A stretch of DNA of 64,000 nucleotides, taken from NCBI GenBank assembly GCA_902491475.1, contig CABUHY010000009.1, forward strand, positions 1 to 64,000, given 5' to 3'. The notes under the pieces were generated by a model. That model was not told the DNA's origin, did no database searches, and saw nothing but the letters and a program-made list of their open reading frames with translations. This document shows positions 15,468 to 26,020 of this stretch, piece after piece. The DNA comes from an uncultured Eubacteriales bacterium (lineage in GTDB: Bacteria; Bacillota; Clostridia; Oscillospirales; Acutalibacteraceae). The translations under genes were made by a program, and so were the position numbers. Numbering within the stretch: position 1 is the first letter of the stretch; each line of letters starts with the position of its first letter.

Positions 15468-15500
15468 ACATAATGTTTACAATTTTAACGGCGTGCGATA

Positions 15501-15529
15501 TTGAAAGATTTTTTCAAATATGGTAAAAT
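15501..15529 (+). promoter_or_regulatory. Promoter of the YfhO-like gene
   Basis: TTGAAA (15501-15506) and TAAAAT (15524-15529) are separated by 17 bp, 32 nt upstream of the chosen ATG. A TTG-initiated longer reading frame starting at the same place is therefore unlikely to be translated. Confidence 0.6.
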
Positions 15530-15560
15530 CTCTTTATTACTTTTTGTTAGGAGTCAGGCA

Positions 15561-18425
15561 ATGTTAAAGGCAAAAAAAGAAAAAGCACCGACAAAGCTGT
15601 CGGCGTTTTATCAAAACAATAAATATGTGTTGCTTTCGGCGCTTGTATCATTTTTGATTTGTCAGCTCGTGGCTTTCTGCTACGACCTTGTGCCCTACGG
15701 CGATATGACGATTTTGCGAATGGACCTGTACCATCAGTACGGACCTCTGTTTGCGGAGCTCTATGACAGGCTCACAAGCGGCGAATCACTGATATATTCA
15801 TGGAATTCGGGTCTCGGCTCGTCTTTTCTCGGCAATTTCTTCAACTATCTTTCAAGTCCGCTTACGATTATAATCCTGTTCTTCGGGCACAAAAATATCA
15901 CGGAAGCTATCTCCTGCCTTATAATGCTCAAGGCGGTGCTCTCCTCTGCGGCGTTTACCTATTACCTTAAAGCTTCGCAGAAAAAGCACAGTTACGCAAC
16001 CGCCGCTTTCGGCGTGCTCTATGCTTTCTGCGGATATTTCGTTGCGTACTATTGGAACCTTATGTGGCTTGACGCAATGGTGCTTTTCCCGATTATCATT
16101 CTCGGAATTGAGCGCATTATAAACAAGGGCAAGCCTGCGCTCTATTGCATAAGCCTCACGGTTATGATTTTTGCAAACTATTATATGGCGTTTATGGTCT
16201 GCATTTTCTCCGTGCTTTATTTCCTGACATATTATGCCGCAAACTATCCGTTTTCAAAAAAGTTCAGCGAAACCGACTCCGACACGCTCCGAGGCAAAAT
16301 CAAAAACTCACTGTTCGTTTCAAGCGGACTTAAATTCGCATTTTATTCGATTGTTGCGGCACTTCTTGCCTCGGTGGCGATTTTCCCGCTTATCACGATA
16401 CTTTCGCAGAGCTCCGCAACCTCCGGCTCTTCCCCTACCGGCTTTACAAAGTACTTTACTGCGTTCGACTTCCTTGCAAACCACCTTGCAAGCACGGACG
16501 CCACAATCAGAAGCAGCGGAAACGATGTACTGCCGAATGTTTACTGCGGCGTGCTGACCCTGTTGCTTGTTCCGCTCTATCTTTTCTCAAAGAAAATTCC
16601 GTTGAGGGAAAAGATTTCCTATGTTGCTTTACTTGCCGTACTCTATTTCAGCTTTAACATCAATTACCTCAACTTTATATGGCACGGACTTCACTTCCCG
16701 AACGATTTGCCTTACAGATTTTCGTTTATGTATTCGTTTGTGCTGCTTGTAATGGCGTTTAAGGCGTTCAGCAATATAAAGGAATACACGGGACGGCAGA
16801 TACTCGGCGTGGGAGTCGGTCTTATTGCATTTATCGTTCTTGTCGAAAAGACGACTTCAAAAAACATCGACGACATTTCGCTTATCATAAGCCTTGTGTT
16901 TGCGGTAGGCTATGTTATAGTTCTTCATCTGTTCAAGGACAAGCGTTTTCAGACCTCCGCACTTTCGTTGCTGCTGCTTTGCTGCGTTGTCTCCGAAGTT
17001 GCGCTCGGCAACACCGACAACTATTCAATGAATCAGTCCAAAACCAATTACACCTCGGACTACGACCAATTCCGTGACATTAAATCACAGCTTGACGAAT
17101 ACGACAACAACGGCTTTTACCGTATGGAGCTTACCGACTTGCGTACGAGAATGGACCCGTGCTGGTTTGATTACAACGGCGTTTCCGTATTTTCGTCAAT
17201 GGCTTACGAAACCGTCGCAAACCTTCAGCAGGACCTCGGACTGTACGGAAACTATATAAACAGCTACACCTATAATCCGCAAACCCCCGTGTACAATGCA
17301 ATGTTCGGGCTTAAATATATCGTTGACAACAAAAAGACGGATATGAACGCCGACCTTTACGAGCAGCTTTTCTCAAACGAAAAGTTCACGGCATATAAAA
17401 ACAAATACGATTTGTCGGTGGCGTTTGCCGCAGACAGCCTTGTTAAATACTTCGACTCCTCGGTTTATACCGACCCGTTTGAGGCGCAAATGCAGCTTTT
17501 CAGTATGGCTACGGGCGTTGACAATGTGTTTACAAAGCTTCCGATTGACGGAGCAACTTACTCCAATATAAACGATTTCTACCCGAACGAGCTTGAAACG
17601 GGCGAATTCAAATTCTCAAAATCGGTAAACGACGAGATGGGCAGCGTTTGCTTTGAAATCACTCCGCAGGAAAAGCAGAATGTATATGTTTATATCGAAT
17701 CAAATGCGATTGACAGTGCGACGATTTCCGGCACGGTATTTACCGAAACCTATAATTCGCTTGACGAAGCATATATAATCGACCTCGGCGTTGTCAATGC
17801 GGGCGAGACCGTATATGTCGATATTGCTATAAAGGACACTTCAAACAGAGGTTCGCTTAATTTCTATGCATACGGACTCAATCAGGACAATTTCGAAAAA
17901 GGTTATGGAAAGCTCAAGAGCGGCAACTTCAACATCACGGAATATTCCGACACTAAGCTCACGGGAACAATAACCACAAGCGAAAACTCAGCCGTTTTCA
18001 CATCCATCCCATATGACATCAACTGGAATGTCTATGTTGACGGAAAAAGGCTTACAAGCGACCAAATCTATAAGATTTCAAACGGCCTGCTCGGCTTTGA
18101 CATTGAAGCGGGAGAACACACGGTTGTGTTCTCATATGTATCGTCGGGACTTGTTGCGGGCTCGTTTATTACTATTCTTACAATACTGATTGCGACGGTA
18201 ACGATAATCGTCGGACGCAAGAAGAAAAAGCAAAAGGCAGACAAGTGGCTTTTGCTTGAAAAGGCGCCCGTTGCCGTACCTGCCGACGCCATAGGTATTA
18301 TCGACACGGGGCACGACAACACAGATACCTTTGAAATTGACTTTGACAGTATCAAGGAAGCTTTGAAGGAGGAAGACCCTGCCGATGAAGCGCCGACGGA
18401 AGAAAATCCAGATAAAGACAAATAA
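15561..18425 (+). CDS. YfhO family membrane protein
   Basis: The 954-residue product is a large polytopic membrane protein of the YfhO type (Pfam YfhO family; GT-C glycosyltransferase-like). It starts MLKAKKEKAP, after AGGAGTCAGGCA. About a dozen membrane segments fill residues 20-500. The first outer loop holds YGDMTILRMDLYHQYGPLFAE, with acidic residues expected at a GT-C active site. A large extracellular beta-rich domain covers about 510-860, one more membrane helix (VAGSFITILTILIATVTIIV) follows, and the end is a Lys-rich then acidic cytoplasmic tail. In Bacillus and Listeria YfhO proteins are implicated in glycosylation of lipoteichoic or wall polymers; that role here is inference. It stands alone on the plus strand. 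Confidence 0.85.
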   Translation: MLKAKKEKAPTKLSAFYQNNKYVLLSALVSFLICQLVAFCYDLVPYGDMTILRMDLYHQYGPLFAELYDRLTSGESLIYSWNSGLGSSFLGNFFNYLSSPLTIIILFFGHKNITEAISCLIMLKAVLSSAAFTYYLKASQKKHSYATAAFGVLYAFCGYFVAYYWNLMWLDAMVLFPIIILGIERIINKGKPALYCISLTVMIFANYYMAFMVCIFSVLYFLTYYAANYPFSKKFSETDSDTLRGKIKNSLFVSSGLKFAFYSIVAALLASVAIFPLITILSQSSATSGSSPTGFTKYFTAFDFLANHLASTDATIRSSGNDVLPNVYCGVLTLLLVPLYLFSKKIPLREKISYVALLAVLYFSFNINYLNFIWHGLHFPNDLPYRFSFMYSFVLLVMAFKAFSNIKEYTGRQILGVGVGLIAFIVLVEKTTSKNIDDISLIISLVFAVGYVIVLHLFKDKRFQTSALSLLLLCCVVSEVALGNTDNYSMNQSKTNYTSDYDQFRDIKSQLDEYDNNGFYRMELTDLRTRMDPCWFDYNGVSVFSSMAYETVANLQQDLGLYGNYINSYTYNPQTPVYNAMFGLKYIVDNKKTDMNADLYEQLFSNEKFTAYKNKYDLSVAFAADSLVKYFDSSVYTDPFEAQMQLFSMATGVDNVFTKLPIDGATYSNINDFYPNELETGEFKFSKSVNDEMGSVCFEITPQEKQNVYVYIESNAIDSATISGTVFTETYNSLDEAYIIDLGVVNAGETVYVDIAIKDTSNRGSLNFYAYGLNQDNFEKGYGKLKSGNFNITEYSDTKLTGTITTSENSAVFTSIPYDINWNVYVDGKRLTSDQIYKISNGLLGFDIEAGEHTVVFSYVSSGLVAGSFITILTILIATVTIIVGRKKKKQKADKWLLLEKAPVAVPADAIGIIDTGHDNTDTFEIDFDSIKEALKEEDPADEAPTEENPDKDK

Positions 18426-18437
18426 CGGACAGTAAAA

Positions 18438-18463
18438 AACACTCAGCAAAGCTGAGTGTTTTT
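18438..18463. terminator. Bidirectional terminator (yfhO-like / uvrA)
   Basis: AACACTCAG CAAAG CTGAGTGTT is flanked by A-run on the left and T-run on the right, so it can end transcription from both converging genes. Confidence 0.88.
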
Positions 18464-18478
18464 TTATAAAGTAATATT

Positions 18479-21304
18479 TTATTTAAGCATCTTTTTAAGA
18501 TACTGACCCGTGTATGACTTTTTGCATTTTGCAACCTCTTCGGGCGTGCCGCTGACAACAATATTTCCGCCCTTGTCGCCGCCCTCGGGTCCCAAGTCGA
18601 TTATGTGGTCGGCAACCTTGATAACATCAAGATTGTGCTCGATAACAACTACGGTATTGCCTTTATCCACAAGTCTTTGCAGGACATTGATAAGTCCGTG
18701 AACATCGGCGGTATGCAAGCCTGTTGTGGGCTCGTCAAGGATATAAATCGTTCTTCCCGTGGCGATTTTTGAAAGCTCGGTGGAAAGCTTAACTCTCTGT
18801 GCCTCGCCGCCCGAAAGCGTTGTTGCGGGCTGACCTATCTTGATATATCCGAGACCTACATCATAAAGAGTTTTCAGCTTTCTGTAAATCTTCGACTGAT
18901 TTTTGAAGAACTCCATTCCCTCTTCAACGGTCATTTCAAGCACATCGGAAATCGTCTTGCCCTTGTAATGAACCTCGAGGGTTTCCCTGTTGTACTTTGC
19001 TCCCTTGCACACATCGCACGGAACATAGACATCGGGGAAGAAATTCATTTCAATCTTGATTATTCCGTCGCCCTGGCACGCCTCACAACGGCCGCCCTTG
19101 ACATTAAATGAAAATCTTGATGCCGAATATCCTCTTATTTTTGCGTCCTGTGTTGAAGCAAACAACTCCCGTATATCGTTGAAAACGCCCGTGTAGGTCG
19201 CAGGGTTGGAACGGGGCGTTCTGCCTATCGGAGACTGGTCAATATCAATAACCTTGTCAAGGTTTTCAATACCTTCAATGTCGTCAACCTTGCCGACGGA
19301 TTTTTTTGCATTGTTGAGCTCGTTTGCGAGCTTTTTGTAGAGTATTTCATTGATAAGCGAGGATTTGCCCGAGCCCGAAACGCCCGTTACGCACACAAAT
19401 TCGCCGAGCGGGATTTCAACATCAATATGCTTGAGGTTGTTCTCCGAAGCATTTCTGATTATCAGCTTTTCGCCGTTGCCCTCTCGCCTCTTTTCGGGTA
19501 TTTCAATCTTTTTCTTACCCGAAAGGTACTGACCCGTAATCGACTTTTTGCATTTGAGCAAGCCTTCGACATTGCCGCTGTATACGACCTCGCCGCCGTG
19601 TACGCCCGCTCCTGGTCCTATATCTACAACATAGTCCGCCGCCCTTATCGTGTCCTCGTCGTGCTCAACGACAATAAGTGTGTTGCCTATATCCCGCAAC
19701 TCACGCAAGGTGCCCAAGAGCTTGTCGTTATCCCTTTGGTGCAAGCCTATGCTCGGCTCGTCAAGGATATAAAGCACACCCATAAGAGATGAACCTATCT
19801 GCGTTGCAAGGCGTATTCTCTGGCTTTCGCCGCCCGAAAGCGTTCCCGCCGAGCGTGAAAGCGTGAGATAATCAAGCCCTACGCTTGCAAGGAATGAAAG
19901 CCTCTGCCTTATCTCCTTTATAATCATATCGGCTATCATATGCTGCTTTTCCGTAAGCTCGAGCGAATCTATAAACTCAATAGCCTTGCTTATTGAAAGC
20001 TCGGTAAATTCGATTATATTCTTGCCGCCTATCGTTACCGCAAGAGCCGATTTATTAAGCCTCTTACCGTGGCATTCGGGGCAGTTGCACTCGTCCATTA
20101 CCTTGGTAATTTCATATCTTGAATATTCGCTTGTCGTCTCGTTATAGCGCCTTTGAAGGTTATTTATAACGCCCTCAAACTCGGTCATATATGTTCCGGA
20201 GCCGTAAGCATTTACCCTTGTCATCTTGATTTTTTTGCCGTTTGTTCCGTAAAGCACGGCATTGAGCTGTTCCTCTGTAAAATCCTTTATGGGCGTGTCG
20301 AGAGTAAAGCCGTATTCCTCGGCAAGAGCAGAATAATACATCTGCGCTATCGTTCCGCTGTCGGCGTTTGACCAGCCCGAGGCTATAATTGCGCCCTGAT
20401 TTATCGAAAGATTTTTATTGGGGATAACCAAATCGGGGTTTATCCTCATAAATGTGCCGAGACCCATACATCTCGGGCAGGAGCCGTAGGGATTGTTAAA
20501 CGAAAACGACCTCGGTGCCATTTCCTCGATACAGGTTCCGTGCTCGGGACAGGCAAACTTCTGCGAAAACAAAAGCTCGTTTTTACCTACGACATCAACT
20601 ATTACCGTGCCGTCCGAAAGATTGCAGGCGGTGTCAACCGAGTCCGCAAGACGGCTTCTTATGCCGTCGTTTATAACAAGTCGGTCAACTATGACCTCAA
20701 TGCTGTGTTTGATATTCTTGTCGAGCTTTATCTCTTCGGAGAGGTCATAGATATTTCCGTCAACTCTGACTCTGACATATCCAGATTTTCTCACGGAGTC
20801 AAGCACCTTGACATGCTCGCCCTTTTTACCTCTGACAAGCGGAGCGAGAATTTGTATTTTTTCGCCCTCGGGAAGCTTCAAAACCTTATCGACAATGCCG
20901 TCAACGGTCTCCATCGATATTTCCCTGCCGCATACGGGGCAGTGAGGTGTGCCTATCCTCGCATAGATAAGGCGGAGATAGTCATATATCTCTGTAACCG
21001 TTCCGACTGTCGAACGGGGATTTTTCGAGGTGGTTTTCTGGTCAATCGAAATTGCGGGAGACAAGCCCTCGATGTACTCGACATCGGGCTTGTCCATCTG
21101 ACCCAAAAACTGCCTTGCGTATGAGGAAAGAGACTCGATATATCTTCTCTGCCCCTCGGCATAAATGGTGTCAAACGCAAGCGAGGATTTTCCCGAACCC
21201 GAAAGTCCCGTGAAAACAACAAGCTTATCACGGGGAATTTCAAGGTCTATATTTTTAAGATTGTTGGCTTTTGCGCCTTTAACAATGATTTTTTTGTTCT
21301 GCAA
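18479..21304 (-). CDS. uvrA: Excinuclease ABC subunit A
   Basis: UvrA is the damage-sensing ATPase of nucleotide excision repair, loading UvrB. The 941-residue protein has both ABC modules: Walker [13 protein letters not shown] near residue 33 and [10 protein letters not shown] near residue 640, and two LSGGE signatures near 485 and 825. Its zinc modules are complete: CPVCG near 120, CPEHG with CPRCMG near 255-285, CNCPECHG near 408, and CEACQGDG with CDVCKG near 735-760. It is 3 nt downstream of uvrB and ends at a shared terminator. No LexA-type box is visible close to uvrB or uvrA. Confidence 0.97.
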   Translation of the reverse strand: MQNKKIIVKGAKANNLKNIDLEIPRDKLVVFTGLSGSGKSSLAFDTIYAEGQRRYIESLSSYARQFLGQMDKPDVEYIEGLSPAISIDQKTTSKNPRSTVGTVTEIYDYLRLIYARIGTPHCPVCGREISMETVDGIVDKVLKLPEGEKIQILAPLVRGKKGEHVKVLDSVRKSGYVRVRVDGNIYDLSEEIKLDKNIKHSIEVIVDRLVINDGIRSRLADSVDTACNLSDGTVIVDVVGKNELLFSQKFACPEHGTCIEEMAPRSFSFNNPYGSCPRCMGLGTFMRINPDLVIPNKNLSINQGAIIASGWSNADSGTIAQMYYSALAEEYGFTLDTPIKDFTEEQLNAVLYGTNGKKIKMTRVNAYGSGTYMTEFEGVINNLQRRYNETTSEYSRYEITKVMDECNCPECHGKRLNKSALAVTIGGKNIIEFTELSISKAIEFIDSLELTEKQHMIADMIIKEIRQRLSFLASVGLDYLTLSRSAGTLSGGESQRIRLATQIGSSLMGVLYILDEPSIGLHQRDNDKLLGTLRELRDIGNTLIVVEHDEDTIRAADYVVDIGPGAGVHGGEVVYSGNVEGLLKCKKSITGQYLSGKKKIEIPEKRREGNGEKLIIRNASENNLKHIDVEIPLGEFVCVTGVSGSGKSSLINEILYKKLANELNNAKKSVGKVDDIEGIENLDKVIDIDQSPIGRTPRSNPATYTGVFNDIRELFASTQDAKIRGYSASRFSFNVKGGRCEACQGDGIIKIEMNFFPDVYVPCDVCKGAKYNRETLEVHYKGKTISDVLEMTVEEGMEFFKNQSKIYRKLKTLYDVGLGYIKIGQPATTLSGGEAQRVKLSTELSKIATGRTIYILDEPTTGLHTADVHGLINVLQRLVDKGNTVVVIEHNLDVIKVADHIIDLGPEGGDKGGNIVVSGTPEEVAKCKKSYTGQYLKKMLK

Positions 21305-21307
21305 GGG

Positions 21308-23263
21308 TTATTTACCTTCCTTTAATTTTGCGATTTTATCTCGTAACATTGCGGCGTGTTCAAATTCAAGTATCTTAGCCGCAGATTTCATTTCATTGGT
21401 AAGCTCGATAATAAGCTTTTCTCTCTCCGCCCTGCTCAGGCGCTTACCGCTTTCGTCCTTGTGCGTACCCGAAATTTCAAGTATATCACGCACACCTTTT
21501 TTAATCGTTTTCGGAACGATATTGTGCTCTTCGTTGTACTGCATCTGTATTTCGCGGCGTCGGCAAGTTTCGCTTATTGCCTTTTCCATTGACGGAGTAA
21601 CGCAGTCGGCGTACATAATAACCTGTCCGTCCGCATTTCTCGCCGCCCTGCCTATTGTCTGTATAAGAGCCGTTTCGGAGCGCAAAAATCCCTCTTTGTC
21701 GGCGTCGAGGATAGCCACAAGCGACACCTCGGGAATGTCAAGACCCTCACGCAAAAGGTTGATGCCTACAAGCACATCGTACTCACCCAGGCGCAGATCA
21801 CGGATAAGCTCCATACGCTCAATTGTATCAATGTCATAGTGCATATACTTGACCTTGATACCGTGCGTGTCAAGGAATTCCGTAAGACTCTCCGCCATTT
21901 TCTTAGTAAGGGTCGTTACAAGTACACGCTCGTTGCGTTCGGTTCTCATATTTATTTCCGAAATAAGGTCCTCTATCTGTCCGTCGGTGGGTCTGACGGA
22001 AATTTCGGGGTCAAGAAGTCCCGTAGGTCTTATAAGCTGTTCAACGATTTGCGAGCTCTTTGCCTTTTCAAGCTCGCCCGGTGTTGCGCTGACAAACACC
22101 TTTTGACCGACTCTCTCATAAAATTCGTCAAAGGTAAGCGGTCTGTTGTCAAACGCCGAGGGAAGTCGGAAGCCGTAATTTACAAGCGATTCCTTTCTTG
22201 AACGGTCGCCGCCGTACATTCCCCTGACCTGAGGCAAGGTAACATGCGACTCGTCCACAAACAGCACAAAATCGTCGGGGAAATAGTTGAGAAGCGTAAA
22301 CGGAGCGGAGCCCGGCTCTCTTCCCGACATAACTCTCGAATAGTTCTCAATGCCCTTACAAAAGCCCGTTTCCCGAAGCATTTCCATATCGTATTCGGTA
22401 CGCTGCCTTATTCTCTGCGCTTCAAGAAGCTTTCCCTCTTTTTCAAACTTTTTGACCTGCTCCTCCATTTCGGCAAGTATATCGGTTATCGCCCTTTCAA
22501 GCTTTTCGGGCGCAACAACATAGTGTGACGCAGGATATATCGCCACATGCGAGAGCACATTTTTAACCTGTCCCGTAAGTGCGTTTATTTCGGAAATACG
22601 GTCAATCTCATCGCCGAAAAATTCCACTCTTACGGCATTTTCGCTTGAATATACGGGGAAAATCTCAACCGTGTCTCCGCGGACACGGAACTTGTTTCTC
22701 GTAAAGTTTATATCGTTTCGCTCATACTGAATACTTACAAGCTTTTTGATTAAATCGTCTCTGCTTTTTTGCATACCCTGCCGAAGTGAAATGACCATAT
22801 TGCGGTAATCGATAGGGTCGCCGAGGGTATATATGCACGAAACGCTCGAAACGATTATAACATCCCGTCTCTCCGACAGTGCGGAGGTCGCCGAGTGCCG
22901 AAGCTTATCTATTTCGTCGTTTATTGCCGAGTCTTTTTCAATATAGGTGTCCGTAGTCGGAATATATGCCTCGGGCTGATAGTAGTCATAATATGAGACA
23001 AAATATTCTACCGCATTCTCGGGAAAGAATTCCTTGAATTCGGAGCACAGCTGTGCCGCAAGGGTTTTATTGTGGGCAAGCACAAGCGTAGGGCGGTTTA
23101 TCTGTGCGATTACATTCGCCATCGTAAATGTCTTACCCGAACCCGTAACGCCGAGTAAGGTCTGCTCGTTATAGCCTTTGTTTATACCGTCAACAAGTTT
23201 TTTTATTGCGGCAGGCTGGTCGCCCGTCGGCTTGTATTCGGAATGTAAAACAAACTTGTCCAT
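21308..23263 (-). CDS. uvrB: Excinuclease ABC subunit B
   Basis: UvrB is the helicase-like damage verifier of nucleotide excision repair. The 651-residue protein has Walker [16 protein letters not shown] near residue 36 and the DNA-wedging beta-hairpin [12 protein letters not shown] near residue 90. The helicase motifs include FVDESHV and QTIGRAARN, and a C-terminal UVR domain ([20 protein letters not shown]) that contacts UvrC closes it. The ATG at 23263 follows AAAGGGGGATATT. It lies between nadE and uvrA with short gaps, so the three are probably cotranscribed. Confidence 0.97.
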   Translation of the reverse strand: MDKFVLHSEYKPTGDQPAAIKKLVDGINKGYNEQTLLGVTGSGKTFTMANVIAQINRPTLVLAHNKTLAAQLCSEFKEFFPENAVEYFVSYYDYYQPEAYIPTTDTYIEKDSAINDEIDKLRHSATSALSERRDVIIVSSVSCIYTLGDPIDYRNMVISLRQGMQKSRDDLIKKLVSIQYERNDINFTRNKFRVRGDTVEIFPVYSSENAVRVEFFGDEIDRISEINALTGQVKNVLSHVAIYPASHYVVAPEKLERAITDILAEMEEQVKKFEKEGKLLEAQRIRQRTEYDMEMLRETGFCKGIENYSRVMSGREPGSAPFTLLNYFPDDFVLFVDESHVTLPQVRGMYGGDRSRKESLVNYGFRLPSAFDNRPLTFDEFYERVGQKVFVSATPGELEKAKSSQIVEQLIRPTGLLDPEISVRPTDGQIEDLISEINMRTERNERVLVTTLTKKMAESLTEFLDTHGIKVKYMHYDIDTIERMELIRDLRLGEYDVLVGINLLREGLDIPEVSLVAILDADKEGFLRSETALIQTIGRAARNADGQVIMYADCVTPSMEKAISETCRRREIQMQYNEEHNIVPKTIKKGVRDILEISGTHKDESGKRLSRAEREKLIIELTNEMKSAAKILEFEHAAMLRDKIAKLKEGK

Positions 23264-23298
23264 AATATCCCCCTTTCGGTTTATTTTTAATTAAATTA

Positions 23299-24027
23299 TC
23301 AGTTTTCGCTCGGAACAAAGGTGTCCATATACTTAATCTTGAACAGGTTCTTAACATGCTTGTCGTCGATAATCGCCTTTTTGTCAAGGTCGTCAATCTC
23401 GCCCGTACGGATATATCTGTCAAGCTCAGCATATGTAAAGCCGAGGTTTTCTTCGTCCGTCTTGCCGCAAAGTCCGTCAATCGGCACCTTGTTTACAAGC
23501 ACATCGGGAAGTCCGAGGATTTTGCCTATCTGCCTCATCTCGGTAACGGTAATATTCGCACACGGGCTGAAATCGCCTGCCGCGTCGCCGTATCTTGTGG
23601 AATATCCTACCCAGTCTTCGGACATATTGCAGGTGTTCGCAACTCTGCCGTTATGGCTCTGCGCAACTGCGTAAAGAGTTGTCATTCTTACTCTTGCGGG
23701 AATGTTTGTCGTTGCCTGAACGGAAAGCTCAAACGGCATACTCGCCTTGAGAGCGTCAACGGCGTCTTTGATATTGACAACATAGTGTTTAATATCAAGA
23801 TGCTTTACAAGAAGCTCTGCCATATCAATATCGTGCTGAACGCCGCAGGGCATCAAAACTCCGATAACCCTGTCCTTGCCGAGAGCCTCTACGCAGAGCG
23901 CCGCAACAATGGAGCTGTCCTTGCCGCCGGAAATACCGACTACCGCATTACAGCCCTTGCCGTTCTCGTCGAAAAATTTGCGTATCCACTCAACGCACTC
24001 GTTTTTCGTTTTCATTGCATCAAACAT
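23299..24027 (-). CDS. nadE: Ammonia-dependent NAD synthetase
   Basis: NadE makes NAD from nicotinic acid adenine dinucleotide with ATP and ammonia. The 242-residue protein has only the synthetase domain, without the glutaminase half of longer enzymes. The PP-loop is GISGGKDSSIVAAL near residue 33, and further family blocks are NTCNMSEDWVGYSTRYGDAAGDFSP (near 130, given here for orientation by its first residues NTCNMSEDW) and LPDVLVNKVPIDGL. The ATG at 24027 follows GGAGGAATGAATT. It is placed between radC and uvrB; a DNA repair role is not implied. Confidence 0.93.
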   Translation of the reverse strand: MFDAMKTKNECVEWIRKFFDENGKGCNAVVGISGGKDSSIVAALCVEALGKDRVIGVLMPCGVQHDIDMAELLVKHLDIKHYVVNIKDAVDALKASMPFELSVQATTNIPARVRMTTLYAVAQSHNGRVANTCNMSEDWVGYSTRYGDAAGDFSPCANITVTEMRQIGKILGLPDVLVNKVPIDGLCGKTDEENLGFTYAELDRYIRTGEIDDLDKKAIIDDKHVKNLFKIKYMDTFVPSEN

Positions 24028-24051
24028 AATTCATTCCTCCGTTTTCTTTTA

Positions 24052-24762
24052 TCAATAATCGAACAAGTATGCAAACTTGCCGTGATTTGCCATTGAATAT
24101 GCGCTGTCGTCCGAAATAATAACGCTGTCAACAAGAGTAAGGTCAAGGCTTTTGAAAATCTTTTTGATTTCTCTTACCGATTCGACATCGGCGGCGGACG
24201 GTGCCGCAACGCCCTGCGGATGATTGTGCGCTATTATAACCGAAGTGGCATTAAGATTCATTGCGGTTGAAGCGATTTTTCTGATATTCACTTCGGTACT
24301 GCTCTGACCGCCCTCGGAAACAATTATCGTTTTCTTGTGCCTGCATTGGTTGTCGATAAACGCCGCCATCAATACCTCGTGCTGATAGCCTATAAACTTT
24401 GAAGCAAAATACTTTGTAACAGACTCGGGATTGTTCAAGACAAGCTTCCTGTTGATATTCTTGTTTTCAAGGTACTTTGAGTAAATCTCGGGAATCATTT
24501 TAATGAGGATAGCCGAGCTCTTACCCATACCCTTTACCGCTTCAAGAGACTCAAGCGGTGCGTCAAACACACCCGACAGCGAACCGAATTCATCAATGAG
24601 AATATGAGCCAAATCATTTGTATCACGCTGAGGTATCGCATAAAACAAAAGCATTTCAAGAACCTGATGGTCCTGAAAATCACGCATACCGTTCTGCTCG
24701 AAGCGTTCCTTAACCCTGCTTCTGTGACCCGAATGTAAATGTTCTCTCTTTGTTTCCGCCAT
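24052..24762 (-). CDS. radC: RadC/DUF2466 JAB-domain protein
   Basis: The 236-residue protein has an N-terminal helix-hairpin-helix region (MLLFYAIPQRDTND then AVKGMGKSSAIL, residues about 35-80) and a C-terminal JAB/MPN domain. That domain has the metal-binding pattern HNHPQGVAAPSAADVES near residue 185 and an upstream Glu in IIVSEGG. The family was named for radC of E. coli, but a direct repair role is doubtful and the biochemical activity is unsettled. A strong GGGGG ribosome binding site precedes the start. It is the first gene of the radC-nadE-uvrB-uvrA run. Confidence 0.9.
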   Translation of the reverse strand: MAETKREHLHSGHRSRVKERFEQNGMRDFQDHQVLEMLLFYAIPQRDTNDLAHILIDEFGSLSGVFDAPLESLEAVKGMGKSSAILIKMIPEIYSKYLENKNINRKLVLNNPESVTKYFASKFIGYQHEVLMAAFIDNQCRHKKTIIVSEGGQSSTEVNIRKIASTAMNLNATSVIIAHNHPQGVAAPSAADVESVREIKKIFKSLDLTLVDSVIISDDSAYSMANHGKFAYLFDY

Positions 24763-24836
24763 AACAAGAGCCCCCTTTCAACCAAAAAACATATAATATC
24801 TTAATATTTTATCACAAAATATTTCTTTTGAAAAGA

Positions 24837-24861
24837 GAACAGACGCATTTAGCGTCTGTCA
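24837..24861 (-). terminator. Terminator of the metF-DUF5685 transcript
   Basis: On the minus strand GACAGACGC TAAAT GCGTCTGTTC is followed by TCTTTTC. The stem begins at the stop codon of the membrane protein gene. Confidence 0.75.
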
Positions 24862-25407
24862 AAATTTGAATATTCTTTTGAAAGCCTTTCTCCATTTAAG
24901 TAAGTAAACCTGTATAAGGTTTGACATTGCGAAATCGTACAGCAGGAAGATTACATTGCCTGCCGCAAGAAGCCCCCATGCCGCAACAGCGCCGTATTTT
25001 TCCATTTCCTCAAAAGGCACCATAAACACATAGGTTGAAATGAAGAACGCCGCAACGGCACCGACATTGAACACAAGGAATTTAAGCACCCAAAGCAAGA
25101 CCGAATGAAAATGCTTTTCAAATATTGCCTTGACTATCGGATAGTAGCCGAAGAACATTATATACATAACGGCGGCTTCCTTGTCGGCTATGAGCAAAAC
25201 AGACAAAAGGCTGACGGCGGCATAAACCCCGAGAGCCCATTTTTTGTCGATTTCAATTACAATAAGCGTTATCAAAAAGCCTGCCGCCGCAGGGAGCGCA
25301 TATGTCAGCGTCGGTATAACCGAGGTTAAAAACATAAGCACTATCGACAGAGCGGTTACCACGCCGCCGATTGCGGTTTTTGATGATTTTTTTGAGCTTT
25401 GTTTCAT
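24859..25407 (-). CDS. Unrecognised five-helix membrane protein
   Basis: I do not recognise this 182-residue protein. After a basic start (MKQSSKKSSKTAI) it has about five hydrophobic helices at residues 14-35, 36-52, 55-80, 100-125 and 140-165, and ends in a basic tail KWRKAFKRIFKF. The short acidic-basic loop EIDKKWALG follows the second helix. Its general look is that of small ECF-type substrate-binding membrane proteins, but no motif proves this. It starts 1 nt after the stop of the J-like gene and ends the transcript at a terminator, so it probably works with the two genes upstream. Confidence 0.75.
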   Translation of the reverse strand: MKQSSKKSSKTAIGGVVTALSIVLMFLTSVIPTLTYALPAAAGFLITLIVIEIDKKWALGVYAAVSLLSVLLIADKEAAVMYIMFFGYYPIVKAIFEKHFHSVLLWVLKFLVFNVGAVAAFFISTYVFMVPFEEMEKYGAVAAWGLLAAGNVIFLLYDFAMSNLIQVYLLKWRKAFKRIFKF

Positions 25408-25408
25408 A

Positions 25409-26020
25409 TCAGCAACAGGGTATCAAGTCTCCGCCCATCGACTCACAGCAACAGTCGGCGCAAAGAAGCCCCGAGCAAATGTCGCAGGATGAGCAGCCGC
25501 CGGAAGAACCTTGATATGTCTGCCTGTACCCTCCGTTGGAATTATTGTTAAGCGCATTGAACGCATTTGAGTATTCGATATTGTTCGGGTCCATTCTGCA
25601 AGCCGTGGAATAATTCCTGTACGCCTCGTCAAACCAGCCTCTCCTCTGCTGAATCTGACCCTTGCAGTAGTACCATTCGGCATTACGCATATCTTTCGGA
25701 ATACCGTCAAGGATAGTCTCTGCATCGTCTATTCTGCCGCAATTTATTTTCTCCCTGACATCGCCGAACTGCGAATTGCCGTAATATCCCCCGTTCGGTT
25801 GAGAATAAGCACGATTTGAAGAATAACCGCCGCTCCTCTGTGCCATTATATCGTCATATGCCATATCGAGTTCCTGCATTTTCTGCTTTGCAATGTCGGA
25901 AAGCGGGCTGTCGGCATAGTTGTCCGCCTGATACTTCCTTGCAAGAGCTCTGTATGCGTTTTTGATTTCGTCGTCGGTTGCGTTTTCCTTAACGCCCAAG
26001 ACCTCATAAGGGTTATTCAC
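25409..26020 (-). CDS. J-domain-like protein lacking the HPD motif
   Basis: The 203-residue protein begins with a J-domain fold: NNPYEVLGVKENATDDEIK then AYRALARKYQADNYAD and KMQELDMAYDDIM (residues 2-60). Where DnaJ proteins have His-Pro-Asp it has Gln-Ala-Asp (QAD, residues 32-34), so stimulation of Hsp70 ATPase is not expected. A Gly/Tyr/Ser/Asn-rich linker (60-85), a short helical repeat region of TPR type (90-150), another Asn/Gly-rich linker and a Cys-rich tail with CSSCDICSGLLCADCCC follow. The start is GTG, overlapping the upstream stop as GTGA, with GAGGTGATTTGAA before it. The Cys tail may bind metal. Confidence 0.8.
   Translation of the reverse strand: MNNPYEVLGVKENATDDEIKNAYRALARKYQADNYADSPLSDIAKQKMQELDMAYDDIMAQRSGGYSSNRAYSQPNGGYYGNSQFGDVREKINCGRIDDAETILDGIPKDMRNAEWYYCKGQIQQRRGWFDEAYRNYSTACRMDPNNIEYSNAFNALNNNSNGGYRQTYQGSSGGCSSCDICSGLLCADCCCESMGGDLIPCC

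Noticed and set aside
20540..21124. Open frame of 194 codons on the plus strand opposite uvrA
   Set aside because: Antisense to conserved UvrA zinc and ATPase regions; no start signals.
23264..23298. SOS (LexA) box upstream of uvrB
   Set aside because: No GAAC-N4-GTTC type palindrome is visible in the short space before uvrB, nor directly before recN or uvrC.
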